Notes under the pieces: generated by a model
What the model saw: the letters and a program-made list of their open reading frames with translations, nothing else
Database searches by the model: none
What the model was told of the DNA's origin: nothing
From: Pseudomonas parakoreensis
Lineage (GTDB): Bacteria > Pseudomonadota > Gammaproteobacteria > Pseudomonadales > Pseudomonadaceae
Assembly: GCF_021602155.1 (NCBI RefSeq)
Contig: NZ_BQHY01000018.1
Span: 24,917 to 88,916 of the forward strand
Direction of reading: 5' to 3'
Length of the DNA: 64,000 nucleotides
Program-made: the position numbers and the translations under genes
In this document: positions 57,766 through 64,000 of the stretch, in pieces
Position numbering within the stretch: position 1 is the first letter of the stretch
Layout: every line of letters begins with the position of its first letter

Positions 57766-58128
57766 TTACTTGAGTGCGGCCGCGTAGATGTCTGGCTTGA
57801 AGCCAATCAGGGTTCGGTCACCGAGATCGAGCACCGGGCGCTTGATCATCGAGGGTTGAGCGAGCATCAGTTCGATGGCTTTCGACTGGTCGAGATCGGC
57901 TTTACGTTCGTCGTCGAGTTTGCGAAAGGTCGTGCCGGCACGGTTCAACACCGTTTGCCAGCCGTGCTCGTTGCACCATTGGGTCAGGTGCTCACGGTCG
58001 ATACCGGCGGTTTTGTAGTCGTGAAAGTCGTAGCTGACAGCGTGTTCATCGAGCCAGGTGCGCGCCTTCTTCATGGTGTCGCAGGCTTTGATGCCGTAAA
58101 GCTGTAAGTGCTTGATTTCGTTGGGCAT
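57766..58128 (-). CDS. ArsC/Spx family protein (YffB-like)
   Basis: This 120-residue thioredoxin-fold protein starts at ATG 58128, with GGGGAGG five bases upstream. The family motif LYGIKACDTMKKAR holds the active-site cysteine; the second cysteine of redox Spx proteins is absent, and an RP pair in MIKRPVLDL is the expected cis-proline site. This matches the YffB subgroup rather than a true arsenate reductase. In many proteobacteria it precedes dapD or dapE. It lies immediately next to the prophage end. Confidence 0.86.
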   Translation of the reverse strand: MPNEIKHLQLYGIKACDTMKKARTWLDEHAVSYDFHDYKTAGIDREHLTQWCNEHGWQTVLNRAGTTFRKLDDERKADLDQSKAIELMLAQPSMIKRPVLDLGDRTLIGFKPDIYAAALK

Positions 58129-58178
58129 AAAATCCTCCCCAAAACTTCCCCAATATCGCCCCAAAATTCAGCCGGTGA

Positions 58179-59282
58179 TTATGCCACGTCGATCCACTCA
58201 GCGCCTCGACTGTCGCGATACACGTCAGTCATGGCGGCCGAACGGTGCCCGAGCAGTTTCTGGGCATCACGGCCTTCGAGTTCATGAAGGCGCGCGGCAA
58301 GTGATCGCTGTTCATGGAAGGACGGCGGTTGCCGCCCGAAAGTTATCCCCAGCTTCGCGCCGGCTTTGTCCCGAGCCTCGGCAAATGCCGAACTGAGCGT
58401 GTCCAGCACGACAGGTTGACCAGCCTTCGCCCGGCCCGACGCCTGCGCATGATGCACCAGGTGTTGTGACAGAACGCGATCGCGGCATTGCTTGATGACG
58501 GTTGAGAGGTCCAGCCCGACCGAGTCCAGCCGCAACTCCATTTTGATCCGCAGGCGCGCGCCGGTCTTGGACTGCACGACATGCAGGAAGCCGTCGTGCA
58601 CATCCTTGAACAGCATCGAGGCGATATCGTCGCGGCGCTGACCGGTCAGCACTGCCAGCTCCATTGCCCTGCGAAGCCATGGCTTCGCCGCCTCGGCGTA
58701 AATAGCCTGCCACAGTTCCAGCGTCAGCCGTTCGCGCTTGATGTTCACCCGCGCCGCCTTGGTAATCTCGACCGGGTTGGTGTCTGCCCACCCCCGCGCC
58801 TGAGCCTCGACGAACACGTCTCGCAACAGCGAGCGCATCGCCCTGGCCATCTGCGCCTTTCCTTGTTTGGCCATACCTGTCAGGTAATCAGCCACTTCCA
58901 TCGTTGTGATTTCCTTGATCCCTTTCGAACCGAACTCGGCGTCCAACCGGTTGATCCGCATGCGCACGTTTTTGTTGCTGCTGGCGGACAGCTTGCGCTC
59001 TGCGAACAGATCGCGGTATTCATCCAGCCATTCCGAGAACAGTTTGCCCGGTGCTGGCGCCGGCGCACTGATGCGCTCGGTCAGCGTTGGCTTGATGGCG
59101 TCGGCGTGATTCGCAGCGACCGCCTCACGGATCGCTGCTTCTTTGTCCTTGCCCAGACCGAACACGCGACCACTGATCGGGTCGCGGTAGGTGTAATAAG
59201 TGACGCCGTTGCGGGCGTCGGTCTTGCGGTAGAGATTCGGGGGAAGATCCTTTGACCCTGTGTTACGCGGCCTGGGCGCCAT
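58179..59282 (-). CDS. Phage integrase, tyrosine recombinase
   Basis: This 367-residue site-specific recombinase has a lambda-like arm-binding N-terminus (about 1-60, with TYYTYRDPISGRVFGLGKDK), a core-binding SAM-like domain (about 82-170) and the catalytic domain. Catalytic residues are visible: R216/R217 in TGQRRDD, K239 in SKTG, H323-R326 in FHEQRS, H346 in LLGHRSAAMT and the nucleophile Y355 in DVYRDSRG. All are intact. Its start overlaps the excisionase stop by 20 bases. Confidence 0.93.
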   Translation of the reverse strand: MAPRPRNTGSKDLPPNLYRKTDARNGVTYYTYRDPISGRVFGLGKDKEAAIREAVAANHADAIKPTLTERISAPAPAPGKLFSEWLDEYRDLFAERKLSASSNKNVRMRINRLDAEFGSKGIKEITTMEVADYLTGMAKQGKAQMARAMRSLLRDVFVEAQARGWADTNPVEITKAARVNIKRERLTLELWQAIYAEAAKPWLRRAMELAVLTGQRRDDIASMLFKDVHDGFLHVVQSKTGARLRIKMELRLDSVGLDLSTVIKQCRDRVLSQHLVHHAQASGRAKAGQPVVLDTLSSAFAEARDKAGAKLGITFGRQPPSFHEQRSLAARLHELEGRDAQKLLGHRSAAMTDVYRDSRGAEWIDVA

Positions 59283-59505
59283 TGCGTGCTCTCTCTATTC
59301 TGCTGATCAGGCTGCCGCCGACAATGCGGATTGGTTGCTGGTCAGGTTCCTGATAGTGGGCGTTGGAGTCTACATAGTAGCTGCGCCCGTGCTTCACCGG
59401 TGCTGGCGCGATCCGGCCTTCGCGCGCCCATTTGCGCAACGTGTTGGGGCTGGGCGGCGTCTTGAACTCGGCCGCCGCCCATTCATCCAGGGTGACTTTG
59501 CTCAT
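59263..59505 (-). CDS. Excisionase-like DNA-binding protein
   Basis: This 80-residue protein starts at ATG 59505 with GGAG six bases upstream (a further in-frame ATG is at 59517). The helix-turn-helix plus wing pattern PSPNTLRKWAREGRIAPAPV followed by YYVDSNAHY matches phage excisionase and AlpA-type regulators. It overlaps the integrase start by 20 bases, the usual xis-int arrangement, so it probably steers excision. Confidence 0.82.
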   Translation of the reverse strand: MSKVTLDEWAAAEFKTPPSPNTLRKWAREGRIAPAPVKHGRSYYVDSNAHYQEPDQQPIRIVGGSLISRIERARNGAQAA

Positions 59506-59548
59506 GTGATGCTCCATGCCGCGCGTGGCGGCAGAAGGTGGTGATGGG

Positions 59549-60508
59549 TTATGCGAGTGGGGCGTAAGTTTCGCCGCGACGCTCGGCCGAAGCCTTTCGA
59601 TAAGTCTCGTTGGTGTAGGGTGCGTCTGGCTCGCGGCGCACCAGGGTCATCTGGTATTGGGAGCCTTTGGCGCGATGCGTTCCGGCGCAATATTTCTCGA
59701 TCAGGAACTGGGCGTCGTGCTTTTCGCCTTTCTCTGCCCGGCTACCTGTGCCGATCGTTCCGCCTTTCCACGACCCTTTCTCGGGGCCGGTCTCGCCATC
59801 GAACGAGATTTCAAGCTGGACGAACGTTCGAGTGGGTCGCAGCGCGCCGAAATACTTCTTCACCCAGCCAGTGCCTACGCGGTATACGCGCTTCTCCATG
59901 TAGCAATAGGCCCGGATGTCCTCGCCGTCGTAGTCCTGAAGCAGGAAGACGTAGCGCGGCATGGCGTCCTTGATAGCTGACCTTTCCTTGTAGTCGAGGC
60001 TGACACCCTTTCCCTTTTCGGTGTGTTCGATGCCCGAAGCGTCGCAGATGACATGGCGCACCAGATCGAACTCGCGCCATGGGAACGAGTGATAGCGAGA
60101 CTTCGTGGTCTTGGAATCCCAAGTGCTCGGGCCGAAGTTGGTATGGATCCCGTGAGTGGTTAGGTGGAAGCCGAACTGGCGAGAGTGGTATTCGTAGTAA
60201 TTAAGGTGCCCATGCTCTGCAATTCGCTTGGCTTCCGCTTCAGGGCTCAGGCTGGTGAAGGTGTGCTGCTCAGCCCACGGCTTGATGATGTTGGGGATCT
60301 TGATCCAGGCTGAGTACTTCCAAATCTGGAGTACCAGCTTGTTGCCCGGGTAGTCGCCCTGATCGCCGGAGTTCAGCGTGATACCCAGGACGCTGTCGCG
60401 CTGGCCTTTGTAGTACAGATCAATGAAGTTCAGCAGCACGAACTTGTCGTGCCATGGGTTCGCCCGGAAAACATTGCGGGACCACCAAGCTTTGATGATT
60501 TCGAACAT
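59549..60508 (-). CDS. Hypothetical phage protein (319 aa)
   Basis: This protein starts at ATG 60508 (MFEIIKAWW) with GAGG nine bases upstream; an open frame continues to 60604 without support. It is soluble, rich in aromatic residues (YYEYHSRQFGFHL, SRYHSFPWREFDL) and has a C-terminal stretch rich in glycine and lysine (SWKGGTIGTGSRAEKGEKH). Parts suggest a beta-rich fold. I do not recognise a family. It is the longest uncharacterised gene beside int and xis and is separated by about 50 bases from the next gene. Confidence 0.75.
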   Translation of the reverse strand: MFEIIKAWWSRNVFRANPWHDKFVLLNFIDLYYKGQRDSVLGITLNSGDQGDYPGNKLVLQIWKYSAWIKIPNIIKPWAEQHTFTSLSPEAEAKRIAEHGHLNYYEYHSRQFGFHLTTHGIHTNFGPSTWDSKTTKSRYHSFPWREFDLVRHVICDASGIEHTEKGKGVSLDYKERSAIKDAMPRYVFLLQDYDGEDIRAYCYMEKRVYRVGTGWVKKYFGALRPTRTFVQLEISFDGETGPEKGSWKGGTIGTGSRAEKGEKHDAQFLIEKYCAGTHRAKGSQYQMTLVRREPDAPYTNETYRKASAERRGETYAPLA

Positions 60509-60561
60509 GCACGAATACCTCGCCCGCCGTACACCGGCAGGCTGTTGAGTTGGGGGAGGGG

Positions 60562-60804
60562 TTACGAAGTGGCGCCGAGGCGGCCTGTGATTCGCTCGCG
60601 CCAAGTCAGGCGACGGGGGAGGTATTCGGTGTCATCGATCGGGACGACCACATATGCGCATCTTTCGAAGTCGGCATCGCGCTTATCCTTCAGCCAGCAA
60701 GCTTCCTTCTGCGCATCCTCCATGGTGATGGAATCGAGTTCGTGCACGTTGAATCCGTTGCTGTGCACATGCCAGCCGTGAATCACCGCAACAAAACGAC
60801 TCAT
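60562..60804 (-). CDS. Small hypothetical phage protein (80 aa)
   Basis: This protein starts at ATG 60804, which overlaps the stop codon of the 18-residue peptide gene (ATGA). It has FVAVIHGWHVHSNGFNVHE near the start and several cysteines and charged residues after it (KEACWLKDKRDADFERCAY). No domain is recognised. An alternative GTG start is six bases upstream. Confidence 0.65.
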   Translation of the reverse strand: MSRFVAVIHGWHVHSNGFNVHELDSITMEDAQKEACWLKDKRDADFERCAYVVVPIDDTEYLPRRLTWRERITGRLGATS

Positions 60805-60857
60805 CGCCACGGCCCCTTGTAGATGAGGTAGACCATGTAGAGCGGGGCGAAGATCAT
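60801..60857 (-). CDS. Predicted 18-residue membrane peptide
   Basis: The frame ATG 60857 to TGA 60801 encodes MIFAPLYMVYLIYKGPWR, a hydrophobic run with a positive C-terminus, as in small membrane peptides. It overlaps the previous gene stop (60854-60857) and the next gene start (60801-60804) by four bases each, both ATGA. The doubly overlapping layout, not the length, is the reason to believe it is translated. The function is unknown. Confidence 0.5.
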   Translation of the reverse strand: MIFAPLYMVYLIYKGPWR

Positions 60858-61171
60858 AATTTCACCCTTAGGCCGGCGGCTTCGATGGCTTTAGAGCAGG
60901 CATGTCGCATACCTTTCGCTGCGTGGTAGGCGTCCATGTAACTGTCGTCGATGGCTTCTTCTGGCTCATCAGGCTCTGGATATGGAGGCGGCAACTCGAC
61001 CACCATCGCAGCGCGAGAAGCCTGCCAAGCCACCCATGCGGTTTGTGTCCAAATCATTGAATAACGGTCGTGGTGCTCATCCTTCATAAGCCCGAGAAGC
61101 GTTCCGACTCCGCGCACTTCGGCCTCCTCGGCGGCCCACTCCTCAAACTCATCACGCATTAGATTGCTCAT
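60854..61171 (-). CDS. Small acidic hypothetical phage protein (105 aa)
   Basis: This protein starts at ATG 61171 (MSNLMRDEFEEW), which overlaps the stop of the 26-residue peptide gene by four bases. It is acidic with tryptophans (WTQTAWVAWQASRA) and ends in a helix with two cysteine- or lysine-containing turns. A proline-rich spacer (ELPPPYPEPDEPEE) divides it. A longer upstream frame to 61639 is antisense to the ASCH-like gene and is not used. The family is not recognised. Confidence 0.68.
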   Translation of the reverse strand: MSNLMRDEFEEWAAEEAEVRGVGTLLGLMKDEHHDRYSMIWTQTAWVAWQASRAAMVVELPPPYPEPDEPEEAIDDSYMDAYHAAKGMRHACSKAIEAAGLRVKL

Positions 61172-61248
61172 CCGATCACCGCCTTTATGGTCAGTACCAA
61201 TGGAAGCCAGAAGAAGAGGGCGTAGCCGAGTACGCACTTGCTGATCAT
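61168..61248 (-). CDS. Predicted 26-residue membrane peptide
   Basis: The frame ATG 61248 to TGA 61168 encodes a hydrophobic peptide (MISKCVLGYALFFWLPLVLT then IKAVIG), long enough for one membrane span. It overlaps the stop of the ASCH-like gene (61245-61248) and the start of the next gene (61168-61171) by four bases each (ATGA). As with the 18-residue peptide, the double coupling suggests it is real. The function is unknown. Confidence 0.55.
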   Translation of the reverse strand: MISKCVLGYALFFWLPLVLTIKAVIG

Positions 61249-61841
61249 GGCTGCACCCGTTTGAACTCGACGACCCAGACCCACGGGTTGGCGTCCCAGT
61301 CGCCGCCAGTCGATTGCCACAGATCACGGAAGGCTGGTACCGGGTACTTGTGGCAGGCCCCGCCTTCGTCGCTCGCACACCATTCGCGGAGGGGGCCGCG
61401 GTGAACACCTTCAGCGACGGCCTGTTCGTAGGTGATGTCCTGCAGCCGCTCGACGCGCACGTCGGTGATCTCCAGCAGGATGCGGCTTGCCGCCCGCGGC
61501 ATGTGAATCGAAGGCTTCCATGACTCGCTATCGGTGAACTTCCCACCGCCGATGCACTTCGGGAACTCCCCGTCAGCGCGGTAGTAATAAACGCCTTCCG
61601 CCCCGCCAGGGTTGGTGCGATTGAACGTCTCGCGGACATACAGTCGGTCGCCGGGCTTGCCGAAGGGGCAGAGGCTGTTCGCCGGGTCTGCGACGTACTC
61701 AGGCGTGAATTCTTCTAGCCATTTCAGGCCGGCGCCTTTCACCGGCCGCCGAGTGACCGTCTTCCGGCCATCCAGAATGGCGCGCACCATCGGGGCCGAG
61801 AACAGAATCGGCCGTTCTTTCGGTTTGGTTGAAATGGTCAT
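61245..61841 (-). CDS. ASCH/morphogenetic-protein-like phage protein
   Basis: This 198-residue protein starts at ATG 61841 and shows the pattern of a phage ASCH-fold protein: ILFSAPMVRAILDGRKTVTRR near the start (RNA-binding-like), GDRLYVRETF, and WVWVVEFKRV at the end. ASCH proteins may bind RNA; phage versions are often labelled putative morphogenetic proteins. The start overlaps the previous stop by one base (TGATG). Confidence 0.75.
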   Translation of the reverse strand: MTISTKPKERPILFSAPMVRAILDGRKTVTRRPVKGAGLKWLEEFTPEYVADPANSLCPFGKPGDRLYVRETFNRTNPGGAEGVYYYRADGEFPKCIGGGKFTDSESWKPSIHMPRAASRILLEITDVRVERLQDITYEQAVAEGVHRGPLREWCASDEGGACHKYPVPAFRDLWQSTGGDWDANPWVWVVEFKRVQP

Positions 61842-62263
61842 CAGCAGTCCGTCCAGTTGAGCTGTTTGATGTAGTCGCCGCCCGAGCACAGATGCTCGTC
61901 GTTGATCGCCTCAATTTCTTTGATGTCGGCCAGAACTGCTTTCGCACGCTCAAGGGCAAGCTCAGCGTGCCCAAGTTGGTGCCGTTTGCGCGCCTTGTAG
62001 GAGGCGAGCGCTTTTTCTTTTTCTGGGTACGCGAATCGCCGCCACGAATCCTTCGATACCCGCTTCGCGTCCTTGAAGGTCTTTCCTGTGGCCGTCTGCC
62101 TCGCCCGCGCCCATCCTTCCGAGCCTTCGGGAACGATCCAGTAGCAATGCTCGCTTTCCCGGATCACAACGAATTTTCGGCAGACGATAGTTACGCCTTC
62201 CGGACCGATGTGGTCGACGTAGCGAAAGTGGTCTGGCCCTGTTTGTTGCTTTTCTTCAGACAT
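61841..62263 (-). CDS. Hypothetical phage protein (140 aa)
   Basis: This protein starts at ATG 62263 (MSEEKQQTGPDHF) with AAGGA seven bases upstream; a start at 62323 lacks a ribosome site. It has a beta-rich front (VTIVCRKFVVIRESEHCYWIV) and a charged helical tail (HAELALERAKAVLADIKEIEAI) likely to form a coiled coil. No domain is recognised. It precedes the ASCH-like gene with a one-base overlap. Confidence 0.68.
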   Translation of the reverse strand: MSEEKQQTGPDHFRYVDHIGPEGVTIVCRKFVVIRESEHCYWIVPEGSEGWARARQTATGKTFKDAKRVSKDSWRRFAYPEKEKALASYKARKRHQLGHAELALERAKAVLADIKEIEAINDEHLCSGGDYIKQLNWTDC

Positions 62264-62310
62264 GACTTCGTCCTTGCCGCTATAGCGGCTGACTTTGAAA
62301 GGATAGGGAG

Positions 62311-62583
62311 TTACCGCTTCGTACATGGAGTGTTGCCCGCCTTGACCCAGCGCCGGACACGGAACTCGCAGCCACTTACCAGGCACACACCATTGGCGAA
62401 GCCCAAGTGCGTCTTCGATGTTCCGCACCCGCATGAGCATTTTGGTTTGCGCCCACGTCGCTTTGGCCGCTGCTCGATATACCGTATGTGCCCTGGCAGA
62501 CCACCAACCTGCCCCCAGTCAGAGGTTCCGCCGCGCATCGCCGCACAGCGCGCGGCGGGCGACAGACTCTTGAGATCGATCAT
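62311..62583 (-). CDS. Small cysteine-rich phage protein (90 aa)
   Basis: This basic protein starts at ATG 62583, overlapping the end of the 453-residue gene by four bases (ATGA). Six cysteines cluster in its second half (CSCGCG, then CLVSGCEF and a final PCTKR), suggesting a zinc-binding fold. The middle (RPKRRGRKPK) is strongly basic, so nucleic-acid binding is plausible but unproven. I do not recognise the family. Confidence 0.68.
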   Translation of the reverse strand: MIDLKSLSPAARCAAMRGGTSDWGQVGGLPGHIRYIEQRPKRRGRKPKCSCGCGTSKTHLGFANGVCLVSGCEFRVRRWVKAGNTPCTKR

Positions 62584-63941
62584 GGCTTCACCATTTCGTC
62601 AGGATCGAATCCGAATCGACGGCAGAGTGCATGCGCGACTCCAGACCCGCAACAGAAAGCGTCCATTATCGCTACCCAGCGCTGAGTGCCGCGCCGGTGA
62701 GTTCCGGTCGCAGCTCTAACAGCTTGACCGACCAACTCATGCTCGCTGAACTCACAACCTGACAGCGTGATCTTGCGGCTTTCGAGCGGTTGGGACCCCA
62801 ACTCATCAACCTGCTGATCCGCTGCGTTCAGGCGCTGCTGCAGGGCGTCGCGCTCGCCCGTGAGTCGCTGGTTTTCGTCCTTCAACTTCTTGATTTCGTG
62901 CAGCGCCGGGCCCGCTCCGCCTACGATGTGCGTTTCCTCCGAGATGCCCAGGGATTTGTCGATCACAGCCAGGCTCTCAATTGCCGTCATGAACATGCGC
63001 TGGTAATTAGGCTCGAATGCCGGCGCCGCTTTTTGTTGGCGCAGTGCTTGCTGCACAGCTTCAACAATCAGGCGCAGGTAGGTGTAATCGTGGTTCTCCT
63101 CGACGGCCTTCCCGTCGAGGGGATAATGCCATTCGTCCCCGAACAGCAAGGTCAGCAGCGCGCTCTGATGCCAGCACTCGCTTGGGCTTTCGATGCTGAG
63201 CAGAACGTCGATGTCATCCCAAAGCTGTCGGGCTTCGCTTTTGCTCAGATCGCCAAGTTCCCAATCGTGGCGTCCGGTCTGTTGCCGCCGACGCTGAACG
63301 ATGCACTTCTTTGCAAGGGCGTGCAGCGCGTTGCCACTGAATACCGTGGGACTGATGCCCCGATCCAGGCAGTTGAGGACGTAGTCCCAGCCGCAGTCGG
63401 CGACAAACTCCGCCACGGTGCGCGGCCCCATGCCACCCCAGTACGCGCTCCAACTCTTGTCCCAGCAGTTGATGGTGATCTTGCCCTGGGCAGTTTCGTA
63501 GTTCGGGTTGTCGTCGGTTGGGACGGCGCGGCGGCCGAAGTCCTCAAGGAAAACGGTGATCGGGTCGAGCCTCGGCGCGCCCGTGATTACCAGCTTTGTC
63601 ACGGTCGAGCGCTCAGTATGCAGCGCCGTTCCTGATCCTCCTGGAGCTGGCGAGAGGTCGTGCCAGGCGTCGACCTCGAACTCGGCAGGGCGCAGGCCAA
63701 GGTGGCTACCGTCTGGCATCACCGCTGCGACGGCGCCGTGGCTATTCGTCCACACCAGATACGTCTGGCCAGCTTTTGCCACCGGTGCATCACCCTTGAT
63801 GTAGGCGAGCCCTATGCCTGGCATTGGATCGGCGGTAACGGTTTTGAGCATTCGGACCGCGCGCGGCACTCGGTCGCCAAACGGGTAGCTGGTGCTGCGC
63901 TCGTGCAGCGCTGGGCAATCGATGATGTTTTCTTTGGGCAT
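62580..63941 (-). CDS. Hypothetical phage protein (453 aa)
   Basis: This is the largest phage gene in the window. It is soluble; residues 1-270 have no motif I recognise (TVFLEDFGRRAVPTDDN and WSAYWGGMGPRTVAEF are notable). Residues about 345-385 form a coiled coil (ENQRLTGERDALQQRLNAADQQVDELG across several heptads), and the C-terminal 60 residues with two cysteines (DAFCCGSGV) read like a compact helical domain. A GGGAA lies eight bases upstream of ATG 63941. The function is unknown. Confidence 0.72.
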   Translation of the reverse strand: MPKENIIDCPALHERSTSYPFGDRVPRAVRMLKTVTADPMPGIGLAYIKGDAPVAKAGQTYLVWTNSHGAVAAVMPDGSHLGLRPAEFEVDAWHDLSPAPGGSGTALHTERSTVTKLVITGAPRLDPITVFLEDFGRRAVPTDDNPNYETAQGKITINCWDKSWSAYWGGMGPRTVAEFVADCGWDYVLNCLDRGISPTVFSGNALHALAKKCIVQRRRQQTGRHDWELGDLSKSEARQLWDDIDVLLSIESPSECWHQSALLTLLFGDEWHYPLDGKAVEENHDYTYLRLIVEAVQQALRQQKAAPAFEPNYQRMFMTAIESLAVIDKSLGISEETHIVGGAGPALHEIKKLKDENQRLTGERDALQQRLNAADQQVDELGSQPLESRKITLSGCEFSEHELVGQAVRAATGTHRRGTQRWVAIMDAFCCGSGVAHALCRRFGFDPDEMVKP

Positions 63942-63945
63942 GGGG

Positions 63946-64000
63946 CTATTTCCCGTGGTTGGAGTGGTAGCCGTTCTGGCTTTCGAATGACTTGCGGGCT
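63946..64000 (-). CDS. C-terminal end of a phage gene (partial)
   Basis: A minus-strand frame enters from the window edge and stops at TAG 63946-63948, five bases before the next gene start. The visible tail reads ARKSFESQNGYHSNHGK, hydrophilic and of ordinary codon use. The spacing fits an upstream gene in the same phage operon. Only 18 codons are seen, so identity cannot be told. Confidence 0.45.
   Translation of the reverse strand, partial: ARKSFESQNGYHSNHGK

Larger units (their letters stand above)
58179..64000 (-). mobile_element. Prophage (one end, incomplete in window)
   Basis: From the integrase to the window edge every gene is on the minus strand, tightly packed with short overlaps, and most products are small and unrecognised, which is typical of a temperate phage early region. 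The integrase lies nearest the host gene (ArsC-like), so one attachment site should fall near 58129-58178. The other end is outside the window, so the core att sequence cannot be fixed. No tRNA gene is visible at the boundary. Confidence 0.85.

Noticed and set aside
57766-58128. Arsenate reductase
   Set aside because: The protein fits the YffB/Spx branch, and no other ars gene is near; an arsenate role is not supported.
58100-58200. tRNA gene or known attachment core at the prophage end
   Set aside because: No cloverleaf or 3' tRNA tail is visible, and the other prophage end is outside the window, so no direct repeat can be tested.
59549-63941. Anti-phage defence or toxin-antitoxin system
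   Set aside because: The unknown phage proteins show no nuclease, kinase, TIR, reverse transcriptase or toxin motif that I can recognise.

Overview
The window looks like a chromosomal segment of a fluorescent Pseudomonas (P. fluorescens group). The evidence is a complete wsp operon, the gene order lysS-prfB-wspR and rsmJ-mexL-mexJ-mexK, an lptF/DUF4398 lipoprotein pair with an AlgU-type promoter, an ndvB-dapE-rlmA cluster, uniformly high GC, and many REP-like inverted repeats of the kinds common between P. fluorescens genes. The species call is inference, because no rRNA or tRNA gene lies in the window.

Layout. (1) 1-10000, all on the minus strand: an amine/polyamine uptake and oxidation locus with an APC permease, two gamma-aminobutyraldehyde-type dehydrogenases flanking a YdcSTUV-like spermidine/putrescine ABC transporter, and a LysR regulator. 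(2) 10177-10899: a TerB/YebE-like membrane protein. (3) 11252-19709: wspA-wspB-wspC-wspD-wspE-wspF-wspR, a surface-sensing chemosensory pathway that makes c-di-GMP; the first six genes overlap by 1-4 bases. (4) 19912-22622: prfB, with its programmed +1 frameshift, and lysS. (5) 22725-28939: a TetR regulator, a lipoprotein, a QEGLA/DUF1704 metallopeptidase-like protein, an alpha/beta hydrolase lipoprotein with a small coupled membrane protein, the LptF/DUF4398 envelope lipoproteins, and a small hypothetical protein. (6) 29150-38005: ppc, adk, tsaB, several conserved hypotheticals (DUF72, PEP mutase/isocitrate lyase family, extensin-like, a protein with a 47-residue internal duplication) and rsmJ. 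(7) 38136-43041: MexL-type repressor and MexJK efflux pump, followed by about 0.87 kb without a gene that holds a composite REP array, then a truncated DUF6124-like reading frame. (8) 44147-53625: DUF4197 protein, YbaY-like lipoprotein, plsB, a cold-shock protein, a small hypothetical protein, rlmA, dapE and ndvB. (9) 54014-58128: tcdA, csdE, csdA (sulfur transfer and t6A cyclisation), dapD and an ArsC/YffB-like protein. (10) 58179 to the end: one end of a prophage, all on the minus strand, with integrase, excisionase and a compact series of overlapping early genes that includes two membrane peptides of 18 and 26 residues.

How the genes work together. dapE and dapD belong to lysine/peptidoglycan precursor synthesis. 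csdA, csdE and tcdA, together with tsaB elsewhere in the window, serve the t6A/ct6A tRNA modification. prfB, lysS, rsmJ and rlmA are translation genes. The Wsp pathway, NdvB and the AlgU-linked lipoproteins point to surface and biofilm life. The two most unusual signals are the ATGA-coupled micro-gene chain in the prophage and the tandem composite REP array beside a truncated gene. I saw no CRISPR array, toxin-antitoxin pair or recognisable defence island.
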